From positions 1 to 49,199 of the forward strand of contig JAGYPA010000026.1 of assembly GCA_018399255.1 (NCBI GenBank): DNA of 49,199 bases. The letters run 5' to 3'. Below the pieces are notes generated by a model. That model saw only the letters and a list, made by a program, of their open reading frames with translations, made no database searches and was not told where the DNA came from. Below, piece after piece: positions 43,253-49,199 of this stretch (its first letter is position 1; every line of letters starts with the position of its first letter). This DNA comes from Spirochaetales bacterium. GTDB taxonomy: Bacteria; Spirochaetota; Spirochaetia; JABMQR01. Made by a program: the position numbers and the translations under genes.

Positions 43253-43764
43253 CGGTTTACTCCTTCCTGCAGTTCCGGATGATTAATAATCCGGATATCG
43301 GCAATGATGTCTAAAATCAGTCTTATGATGATTCCCGCCATAAAGACCAGGTAAGGAAAGTAGGCTATGTTGTAGGGAATAAACAGAACGGTAGATTTCT
43401 GATAAGCCAGGAACATGATGTAGTCATAAGCCGGATAAAATCCCATGACAAACGATATAAGCATAAGAAGATTACCAGTCAGTCGAATTATCAGCTGCTT
43501 TCCGGGGCTCATATGATCATAAATAAGCGTAAACTTCACATGGCTGTTTTTACGCTTCGCATAGAGGGCTCCAAAGAGGGCTGTCCAGATAAATCCGAAT
43601 ACGGTTACTTCGTAGGGCCAGGTTAAGGGGTTATTCAGAAAATACCGGAAAAAAATCTGTATCACGAACGTCAAGAACATGGTAACAAATGTGATACTGG
43701 GTATATATATTTCGATAATATCGGCAACTATCCCCAATATTTTCAAGGGCTTTATCCTCAGCAT
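43249..43764 (-). CDS. dctQ: TRAP transporter small permease (DctQ)
   Basis: This 171-residue protein has four spans and the DctQ motif FRYFLNNPLTWPYEVTVFGF near residue 36. The GALYAKRKNSHVKFTLIYD loop is also typical. It associates with DctM. The start has AAGGAGC upstream. A 98-bp gap containing a hairpin separates it from dctP. Confidence 0.93.
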   Translation of the reverse strand: MLRIKPLKILGIVADIIEIYIPSITFVTMFLTFVIQIFFRYFLNNPLTWPYEVTVFGFIWTALFGALYAKRKNSHVKFTLIYDHMSPGKQLIIRLTGNLLMLISFVMGFYPAYDYIMFLAYQKSTVLFIPYNIAYFPYLVFMAGIIIRLILDIIADIRIINHPELQEGVNR

Positions 43765-43805
43765 TCCGGCAGCTCCTTCTTCGAGTTTGTTTTAGCGTGA
43801 ATAAA

Positions 43806-43836
43806 ATTTCGGGGAGGCTTACCCCCCCCCCGAAAT
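43806..43836 (-). terminator. hairpin between dctP and dctQ
   Basis: ATTTCGGGG (43806-43814) pairs with CCCCGAAAT (43828-43836), with extra Cs in the loop allowing register shifts. It lies 27 bp after the dctP stop, in the position where binding-protein messages are often stabilised or partly terminated. Confidence 0.6.
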
Positions 43837-43862
43837 CGAACGGTCAATAGACTTTCAGAGTA

Positions 43863-44879
43863 CTATTTAATCTCGGCTTGAATCTTGTCGTAAAGGTCCC
43901 AGTCCCAGGGAGCTGATATATCGGGACTCTCATTCTGATACGACCACCTTGCATACTCTGCAAAAGCTTCCTTGTCAGGATCTTCTATGACGGTGAGCCC
44001 TTCACCGCGGAAAAACTCAACCAGTTCGGCTTCTGCATCGAGATTCTGTTTGTCACAGGCCAGTCGTGCGGTCTCGAGCGCCTCAAGTACCCAGGCCTGC
44101 TGCTGATCGGTGAGACTCTGCCACTTCTCTTCATTAATGGTCGGCCATACCTGTCCAACCACGTGATCAGTAAGGATGATATAGTCGGTAACTTCGTAGA
44201 ATTTGGCATTTTTGTCGGTCGGCAGCGGATTGTCCTGTCCGTCAATGGCTCCGGTTTTCAGGCCAAGATATACTTCGTTAAAGTTCAGCGGAGTGGGGTT
44301 GCCGCCAAGCGCTTTGCCGAGAGCTATCCAGGATGGGCTGTTGGGAACCCGGAACTTCACCCCTTTCATATCCTGCGGGGTGCGGACAACTTTGCCTACA
44401 TCGCGAAGGTTGAGCTGGCGGGTGCCAAGATAGAAGGCTGAAAGCGGCCGGATGCCTGTTTTCTGCGCTACATCTTCAAATATCTCTTTGCCAATCTCGC
44501 CGTTGAGCACCCGGGTCATGTGATCGTATCCGGTGAAGGTATAGACCGCCGTGAGCATGGAAAGGTAGGGAACATCGTTGGCGAGCCAGGCACCATCCAG
44601 ATAGGCGATATCTAGTACACCGCGCCGCAGAGCTGTTTTCTCTCCTTCCTGGGTAAAGAGCTGACCTGAGTGATAAATATCTACCTGAATTTGCCCTCCA
44701 GACAGTTTTTCCACTTCTTCTTCGAAGACCATCATAGCTATCGTGTGCGCATCAGCGGGAACTCCGGCTGACGACCAGGTGAGTTTGACCGTTTCAGCGG
44801 CACTTTCCTCTTCAGCCGCACCAAACATAACGGTACAGGCCAGGAGCATGATCATTGACAGAATAATTACTTTTCTCAT
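43863..44879 (-). CDS. dctP: TRAP transporter substrate-binding protein (DctP)
   Basis: This 338-residue receptor has a signal sequence (KVIILSMIMLLACTVMFGAA). LLAC could be a short lipobox (C15), or the signal may be cut after GAA. The core has the DctP fold: LSGGQIQVDIYHSGQLFTQE, then GVKFRVPNSPSWIALGKALG, where R near residue 172 is the expected carboxylate-binding arginine, and PLNFNEVYLGLKTGAIDGQDN. It therefore binds an organic acid. AGGAGG precedes the ATG. First gene of the operon, divergent from iclR. Confidence 0.93.
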   Translation of the reverse strand: MRKVIILSMIMLLACTVMFGAAEEESAAETVKLTWSSAGVPADAHTIAMMVFEEEVEKLSGGQIQVDIYHSGQLFTQEGEKTALRRGVLDIAYLDGAWLANDVPYLSMLTAVYTFTGYDHMTRVLNGEIGKEIFEDVAQKTGIRPLSAFYLGTRQLNLRDVGKVVRTPQDMKGVKFRVPNSPSWIALGKALGGNPTPLNFNEVYLGLKTGAIDGQDNPLPTDKNAKFYEVTDYIILTDHVVGQVWPTINEEKWQSLTDQQQAWVLEALETARLACDKQNLDAEAELVEFFRGEGLTVIEDPDKEAFAEYARWSYQNESPDISAPWDWDLYDKIQAEIK

Positions 44880-44898
44880 CGTTTCCTCCTAAATATTT

Positions 44899-44964
44899 CG
44901 TTCTATATTGTAGAACGTGATTCTATAATAACTAACATTATATCACATCAATTTTTCATGTCAA
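44899..44964 (-). promoter_or_regulatory. dctP promoter and IclR operators
   Basis: On the minus strand TTGACA (44959-44964), a 16-bp spacer and TATAAT (44937-44942) make a strong promoter. Downstream lie GATTCTATAAT (44919-44929) and the palindrome CGTTCTATATTGTAGAACG (44899-44917, 7-bp arms). ATTGTAGAA recurs at 44986-44994 in the iclR promoter, consistent with one regulator acting on both. Confidence 0.75.
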
Positions 44965-44980
44965 ATATTTTTTATACTAT

Positions 44981-45009
44981 TTTTCATTGTAGAATGGCTC
45001 ATTATAATA
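44981..45009 (+). promoter_or_regulatory. iclR promoter, possible
   Basis: TTTTCA (44981-44986), a 17-bp spacer and TATAAT (45004-45009). The -35 is weak, and a copy of ATTGTAGAA overlaps the start of the spacer, as expected for an autoregulated promoter. Confidence 0.5.
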
Positions 45010-45032
45010 TAGAATTACCCAAGGAGTTTGTC

Positions 45033-45890
45033 ATGATAGGATCTGTTCTGAAAGCGATTGAAATAATGCAGCAGTTCACCCCGGATCAGCCCCTTATCAG
45101 TCTTGCTGATTTGAGCACCCGGCTGAACTACCCGAAGACAACCATTCATACGATCCTCAAAACACTCGAGTTCAAAGGATTTGTCGAACGCGGCGGGAAC
45201 GGCATGTACTCGCTGGGCACCGCCATTATACCGATGACCCAGTCAGTCAGGGTCAATGTACAGCTTCGCGACCGGGCAGCTCCTCTGCTGCGTGAGCTGG
45301 GTGAATTCTGCGGGGAATCAATCTACCTCACGGTGCAGAACGGACCCTTCTGCCTCTATATCTATGCCATAGAATCGCCCGACCGCCTTATGGCCCGCAC
45401 AGCAGTCGGCGACACCATGCCCATGCACTGCACCTCTGTCGGCAAAGCCATTCTTGCGTTTCTCCCCGAGGATAAGGTACAGGAGATTCTCGCACAGTCA
45501 GGCCTCCCGGCCTACAATGAGCATACGATAACCGGAATGGAAGCCCTCCGGGAGGAACTGCATACTACCCGCAAACGCGGATTTGCCATTGATAATTCCG
45601 AACATGAGGAGGGGGTATTCTGTCTGGGAGCTCCCATATTCAACGAACAGGGCGAACCTTTCGCATCCTGCAGCATATCCGGCACCGACAGCGAAATAAT
45701 CAGCAGAAAGCTCGATGCCTTCTCAGCCGGAATCCGTTATACCGCTCAGGAAATATCCCGCAGAATGGGGTTTGTACCGAAAGCGGACACGCTGCTGTGG
45801 CGTGAAATGACCAATCCGCTGAGGGAGGGCGGCTCAAAGAGCCGGGAGGGCGGCTCAAAGAGCCGGGAGGGCGGCTCAAGGAGCCGGTAG
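45033..45890 (+). CDS. IclR-family transcriptional regulator
   Basis: This 285-residue regulator has an N-terminal winged helix (LADLSTRLNYPKTTIHTILK and TLEFKGFVER) and a C-terminal effector domain (MPMHCTSVGKAILAFLP, RGFAIDNSEHEEGVFCLGAP). IclR proteins usually sense small organic acids. The start at 45033 has AAGGAG six bases upstream. Upstream in-frame codons run through the promoter, so the longer version is unlikely. The C-terminus is EGGSKSR repeated three times from a 21-bp tandem repeat (45825-45887), and the stop lies in the fourth copy. It controls the divergent dctP operon. Confidence 0.92.
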   Translation: MIGSVLKAIEIMQQFTPDQPLISLADLSTRLNYPKTTIHTILKTLEFKGFVERGGNGMYSLGTAIIPMTQSVRVNVQLRDRAAPLLRELGEFCGESIYLTVQNGPFCLYIYAIESPDRLMARTAVGDTMPMHCTSVGKAILAFLPEDKVQEILAQSGLPAYNEHTITGMEALREELHTTRKRGFAIDNSEHEEGVFCLGAPIFNEQGEPFASCSISGTDSEIISRKLDAFSAGIRYTAQEISRRMGFVPKADTLLWREMTNPLREGGSKSREGGSKSREGGSRSR

Positions 45891-45910
45891 GGCGGCTGGA
45901 AGAGAGCCGG
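45825..45910. repeat. 21-bp tandem repeat forming the iclR 3' end
   Basis: Three units (45825-45845, 45846-45866, 45867-45887) begin GAGGGCGGCTCAA. A degenerate fourth (45888-45910) begins TAGGGCGGCTGGA. The G-to-T change at 45888 converts the Glu codon GAG to the TAG stop of the gene. Confidence 0.85.
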
Positions 45911-45943
45911 TAAGCGTCACCGGCAGGATCCGGACAGTCCGAT

Positions 45944-46294
45944 TTACATCCGTATGCCGAATCGACGCAGAATAAGCAGCATAATACCATAACAGACAAC
46001 CGCCGCGGCAATTGAGAGACTCAGGCTCAGATAGAAATTCATACCCCTTTTCAGCAATAACGGAAGGATAACAAACAATGCCAGCGACGGCAGCACCAGC
46101 CAAAAAACCTGGATCGACAGCTCCCCTACCTTTTCGGTATCCCGCGTATCAATATAGAGCCAGATCATTGCTAAAACAGAAACCAGGGGAATCGAGGCAA
46201 AAACAGCCCCAAGAAGCGAACTGCGTTTGGAGATTTCAGATATAAGCACAATCAACCCTGCTGAAACAGCAACTTTCATGATGTAATAAAACAA
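45944..46294 (-). CDS. DUF3147 family membrane protein
   Basis: This 116-residue protein has four spans and the DUF3147 pattern: YYIMKVAVSAGLIVLISEIS followed by KRSSLLGAVFASIPLVSVLAM, then WLYIDTRDTEKV and LVLPSLALFVILPLLLKRGM. Function of the family is unknown. The start is a TTG (46292-46294), chosen because family N-termini align here and GAGGGG is six bases upstream. ATG 46279 is the alternative. It follows the CPBP gene by 3 bp and is probably co-transcribed. Confidence 0.85.
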   Translation of the reverse strand: MFYYIMKVAVSAGLIVLISEISKRSSLLGAVFASIPLVSVLAMIWLYIDTRDTEKVGELSIQVFWLVLPSLALFVILPLLLKRGMNFYLSLSLSIAAAVVCYGIMLLILRRFGIRM

Positions 46295-46297
46295 ACC

Positions 46298-47302
46298 TTA
46301 CCCCTCTGCCTTTGCCTTTGCCTTTGCCTTTGCCTTTGCCTTTGCCTCTGCCTCTGCCTCTGCCTCTGCGCCCCTCTCTCTTACCGGCAGCCGGTCACCG
46401 GGAAAATTCTCTTTGCCCAGCTTCCGTTCCAGAACAAATACCACTATCCAGGGCATGACCGCGGTAACTATTCCCAGCTGCGGTCCGGCGCCGATAAGCA
46501 GGACTCCAGGAAAAAAGTTGCTCAGTCCGTGAAAGAGGATTGCCAGAAGCAGACTGCCAGTCCGGTTCATTATCCAGACATAGATGTACGTCATCCCGAC
46601 AAGCGAGATAGTCTGCCCGGCAAGTGCCATAACAAGGGTAAATACCGCTGCGGCCGGGGAAACGTCCACCAAACTCTGCAGCGTATAATAGATGGTAATC
46701 GGATAATGCCAGAGCGCCCAGAGAATGCCGAGAACCAAGACAACCCGTTCTTTGTTCAGATGACGCTGGAGCAATGCAAGCAAGTACCCACGCCATCCCG
46801 GCTCTTCACCCAGACCGCTGGTAACCGTCTGCTGTAAAAACAGACCGATCAGAACCGGCAGCGTTAAAGCGGCCCCATAGGCCCCGTCAGCTGCTGCAGC
46901 TCTTGCTGAAGCCATCTGCCCTGTCACTTCGCCCAGCAGACGGGGAACTATCGCCAGAATGAAGGCAATCCCGATAATTATCAGGTACCAGACGGGGCGA
47001 ACGCGCCATCTGGCCATCTGCTTGAGAAGATTCCGCGCTTCGCCCCGCTTCTCGAGCAAAGAAGCTGCCGCGGCTCCCGCCAGCGGACCATACACAGCCA
47101 GACTGAAAAGAACCGCTGTCTGTATGTGCCCGGCTCCGCTGAAACCTTCCCGGCGCAGTTGAAAAAAGTTGGCAATGGTCGGCAGCAGATACCCCTCGGC
47201 CCGGGCGATAAGTATGGACGCAATCCAGCAGGTCCAGGTAATACCATAGGCCAGTACGAAAAAGACAATAACAGGCAATCGTTCACGTTTTTTCACAAAC
47301 AC
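46298..47302 (-). CDS. CPBP-family intramembrane metalloprotease (CAAX protease-like)
   Basis: This 334-residue membrane protein has about eight spans. The ABI/CPBP motifs are present: EEPGWRGYL (EExxxR, near residue 170), WALWHYPI (the xxxH motif, near residue 196) and LFHGLSNFF (near residue 277). These residues form the glutamate-water active site. Family members cleave prenylated or bacteriocin-related peptides; the target is unknown. The C-terminus is an Ala-Glu/Ala-Lys repeat from a 6-bp microsatellite (about 46304-46372). First codon is GTG; a second GTG at 47296 with AAGGTGG six bases upstream may be the true start. Confidence 0.88.
   Translation of the reverse strand: MFVKKRERLPVIVFFVLAYGITWTCWIASILIARAEGYLLPTIANFFQLRREGFSGAGHIQTAVLFSLAVYGPLAGAAAASLLEKRGEARNLLKQMARWRVRPVWYLIIIGIAFILAIVPRLLGEVTGQMASARAAAADGAYGAALTLPVLIGLFLQQTVTSGLGEEPGWRGYLLALLQRHLNKERVVLVLGILWALWHYPITIYYTLQSLVDVSPAAAVFTLVMALAGQTISLVGMTYIYVWIMNRTGSLLLAILFHGLSNFFPGVLLIGAGPQLGIVTAVMPWIVVFVLERKLGKENFPGDRLPVRERGAEAEAEAEAKAKAKAKAKAKAEG
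46304..46372. repeat. hexanucleotide repeat in the CPBP gene 3' end
   Basis: GCCTTT and GCCTCT units, about eleven copies in succession, encode AEAEAEAEAK and then AKAKAKAKAKAE on the minus strand. Units are multiples of three, so copy-number change keeps the frame. Confidence 0.85.
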
Positions 47303-47350
47303 CCACCTTTTTCTGCACTGATATTGTCTTCTCGTCGCTTTTTCGTCAGG

Positions 47351-48358
47351 TCAGAGGGTAATCTGCTTCTGCTCCCTGGCGGATCTTGAAGCCGCCAAAG
47401 CCAGCTCGAGCGCGTTGCGGCCATCTTCCAAGGTTGCATTCTCTATCGGCAGATCATTATCAATACAGTCTGTAAAATACTTGCATTGGAGGAAATAGGG
47501 ATCCTCCTGCTCAATTTCCGGAACCTCCATCGTGCCGTCTTCCTTATAGACAACCAGCTGCAGTTTCTGAGAACGCTCCTCGATGTTTTTCCCGGCCCTG
47601 AGGTTCCACTCTATCGTACCCTTCTCGCACAAAATTCTCAATACAATAGTAAAGGGAAAACCGGCAGGAAAAGCCCATCCGCCCTCAGCAAGACTGGTAA
47701 CCCCGTTCTGAAAAACAATATTGGTGCCTATCTGGGCAATCCCGCCAAGCTCAGGCATATTCGGTCCAGCCGCACTGACCAGCTTCGGCTGCCCGAAAAG
47801 CCATATTAGATAATCAAGATCATGAATGTGCAGATCTACCGAAGCCCCGCCGCCCAGCTTTTCGTCAAAAGCCCAGCTGTTCTTATGCCAGTCCGGGGTT
47901 GCCGCAAGTCGGGCGCAGTATGCATGGAGCGGCTTACCCAGCTCTCCGCTGTCGACAATCTGCTTCGCCTTGACATATTCAGGCCAGAACCGGATTGTAT
48001 GCCCGGCCATAGCCTTCACCCCCTGCTCCCGTACAACGGCAATCATCTCATCCACTTCGACAAGCGAAAGAGCGAGCGGCTTTTCGCAGAGAATATGCTT
48101 ACCGGCGCGGGCAGCTTTAACCGTCATATCACGATGCACAAAAGTGGGTGTGCAGATATCCACCGCGTCAACATTGCCCTCGGCCAGCATCGTCTCCAGG
48201 TCGAGGAAATGGCGGGCTCCGTATTTCCCGGCAAACTCCCGCCCCTCTTCCGCTCGACTGCTCACAACTGCCGTTATCTCGGCATTTTCCACCCGTGCAA
48301 AACTATTGGCATGAACCGCTCCGATAAACCCGGCTCCAACTACCGCTACTTTAACCAT
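47351..48358 (-). CDS. Gfo/Idh/MocA-family oxidoreductase
   Basis: This 335-residue NAD(P)-dependent dehydrogenase has an N-terminal Rossmann loop (VAVVGAGFIGAVHANSF) and CEKPLALSLVEVDEM with the catalytic-site Lys (EKP near residue 95). The C-terminal beta-sheet domain contains GGGASVDLHIHDLDYLIWLF with the active-site Asp and His. It acts on sugars or inositols, oxidising a hydroxyl. ATG 48358 with AAGGAGG upstream is preferred over a GTG three bases earlier. It is followed upstream by a sugar-isomerase gene, a common pairing. Confidence 0.9.
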   Translation of the reverse strand: MVKVAVVGAGFIGAVHANSFARVENAEITAVVSSRAEEGREFAGKYGARHFLDLETMLAEGNVDAVDICTPTFVHRDMTVKAARAGKHILCEKPLALSLVEVDEMIAVVREQGVKAMAGHTIRFWPEYVKAKQIVDSGELGKPLHAYCARLAATPDWHKNSWAFDEKLGGGASVDLHIHDLDYLIWLFGQPKLVSAAGPNMPELGGIAQIGTNIVFQNGVTSLAEGGWAFPAGFPFTIVLRILCEKGTIEWNLRAGKNIEERSQKLQLVVYKEDGTMEVPEIEQEDPYFLQCKYFTDCIDNDLPIENATLEDGRNALELALAASRSAREQKQITL

Positions 48359-48405
48359 CACCTGCCTCCTTACAAAAAAAACACTGCAACCGGTCGATAC
48401 AACCG

Positions 48406-49199
48406 CTATTCAACCAACCCATATTTCTTGAGGAACAGAAAGGATTTTCTAACAGCCTCATTTACTTCATCCAGCGTCTTCTCGGAGCCGTCAAACTCAA
48501 CCTCAACGCTTATCGGTCCATCGTAATCCTTGATAACATCAAAAATATAGTCAAAATCATTATTACCATCACCCAGGGCGGGAAAATTCCACTCCTTCAG
48601 CCCCCCGCCGTTTTCCTTCACGTGCAGAAACGCCATATAGGGCAGAGCAAACTTGATATCATCCTCAGGCCGGACTCCTCCATAGAGACTGACATTTCCC
48701 GTATCATAGTTGAGACGCACATTGGGATGATCTATCTTCTCGATAATCTCAGCCCCCGTTTTCGCATTGTTGCACCAGTTTCCATGCATCTCGAGACAAA
48801 TAGTAACGTCTTTCTCCGCCGCATACTCAGCCAGCTCAGCCATATCCGCATAAAACTTCGCCTTATCTTCCTCGGTTTTCACCTCACCGGTATCGGTAGT
48901 GACATAGGAAACCCCTGCCATCCGGGCATAATCGAGCACCGTCTTGAAGGCCTCCTTACCGCCCTCTGTCATAAGACGGGTATGACCTGCCACGCAGGTA
49001 AGCTCCAGGCCGTAGCTCCTGCACTTTTCCAGCAGCGCATCGGCATCTTTCTGTCCGGCAATTTCCGGGCGCGGAATGACATGCTCAAAATAACTTGGAC
49101 ACGAGGCCAGTTCCACATACTTGAAGCCGGCCTTGCTGATTCCAGCCATAGCCTCATCTGCATTGTTTTTCGGATAGGTCGAGGTGACAACCCCTACTT
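48406..49199 (-). CDS. sugar phosphate isomerase/epimerase, TIM barrel (start beyond window)
   Basis: At least 264 residues of the xylose-isomerase-like TIM-barrel family are visible, open to the right edge (VGVVTSTYPKNNADEAMAGI before FKYVELASCPSY). Metal-ligand strands include VTICLEMHGNW, NVRLNYDTGN, FLHVKENGGG and PISVEVEFDG. Related proteins are inosose dehydratases and sugar epimerases. The first visible ATG (49149) is not the start because homologous sequence continues upstream. It lies 47 bp from the Gfo/Idh/MocA gene, and the pair likely catalyses successive steps on a cyclitol or sugar. Confidence 0.88.
   Translation of the reverse strand, partial: VGVVTSTYPKNNADEAMAGISKAGFKYVELASCPSYFEHVIPRPEIAGQKDADALLEKCRSYGLELTCVAGHTRLMTEGGKEAFKTVLDYARMAGVSYVTTDTGEVKTEEDKAKFYADMAELAEYAAEKDVTICLEMHGNWCNNAKTGAEIIEKIDHPNVRLNYDTGNVSLYGGVRPEDDIKFALPYMAFLHVKENGGGLKEWNFPALGDGNNDFDYIFDVIKDYDGPISVEVEFDGSEKTLDEVNEAVRKSFLFLKKYGLVE

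Overview
The window is a stretch of about 49 kb from a moderately GC-rich bacterial chromosome, given over mostly to uptake and catabolism of sugars, polyols and organic acids. There are no rRNA, tRNA, CRISPR or phage genes and no taxonomic marker. The density of TRAP, tripartite tricarboxylate (TTT) and sugar ABC transporters, binding proteins with Ala/Glu-rich N-termini after the signal peptide, occasional TTG/GTG starts and frequent paralogous DapA-like enzymes suggest a free-living, saccharolytic member of the Spirochaetes. That placement is inference.

Layout. 1-4.9 kb: ordinary genes (NmrA-like protein, nitrilase-family amidohydrolase, GNAT acetyltransferase, DEDDh exonuclease, small membrane protein) and a decayed ribose-type ABC permease. 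5.1-8.1 kb: a rare-sugar operon (PfkB kinase, D-lyxose isomerase) divergent from a frameshifted LacI repressor gene, with a perfect palindromic operator between them. 8.15-12.7 kb: SWIM-SNF2 helicase and ZIP metal transporter. 13-24.8 kb: a sugar/polyol regulon. LacI, SDR dehydrogenase, xylulokinase, zinc alcohol dehydrogenase, D-allulose/D-tagatose 3-epimerase and a second FGGY kinase run on the minus strand. A xylitol/iditol-type dehydrogenase and a polyol-type ABC importer (binding protein plus two permeases, no ATPase) run on the plus strand. The three promoters share one operator sequence.

24.8-33.8 kb: a minus-strand organic-acid operon (FCD-type GntR regulator, TctC, TctB, TctA, URO-D/methyltransferase-like protein, two DapA-family enzymes, a broken SDR, a citryl-CoA lyase-like protein). 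33.9-36.0 kb: an AT-richer mobile patch with an AbiEi/AbiEii pair and a HepT remnant fused to a highly palindromic element. 36.0-45.9 kb: a second organic-acid operon (TRAP DctP-DctQ-DctM, a tandem URO-D fusion, a sulfatase, two more DapA-family enzymes) divergent from an IclR regulator. 45.9-49.2 kb: DUF3147 and CPBP membrane proteins, then a Gfo/Idh/MocA dehydrogenase and a sugar-isomerase TIM barrel that runs off the right edge.

Most notable: (i) two parallel modules, each with two DapA paralogues, a URO-D/MtaA-like protein and a three-part carboxylate importer, under different regulators; (ii) a structured leader before the polyol-binding protein; (iii) a single-codon Asp-to-Tyr change in the AbiEii nucleotidyltransferase motif; (iv) a 14-bp perfect inverted repeat bounding the HepT/palindrome chimera; (v) in-frame microsatellites in five genes, one of which supplies its own stop codon.
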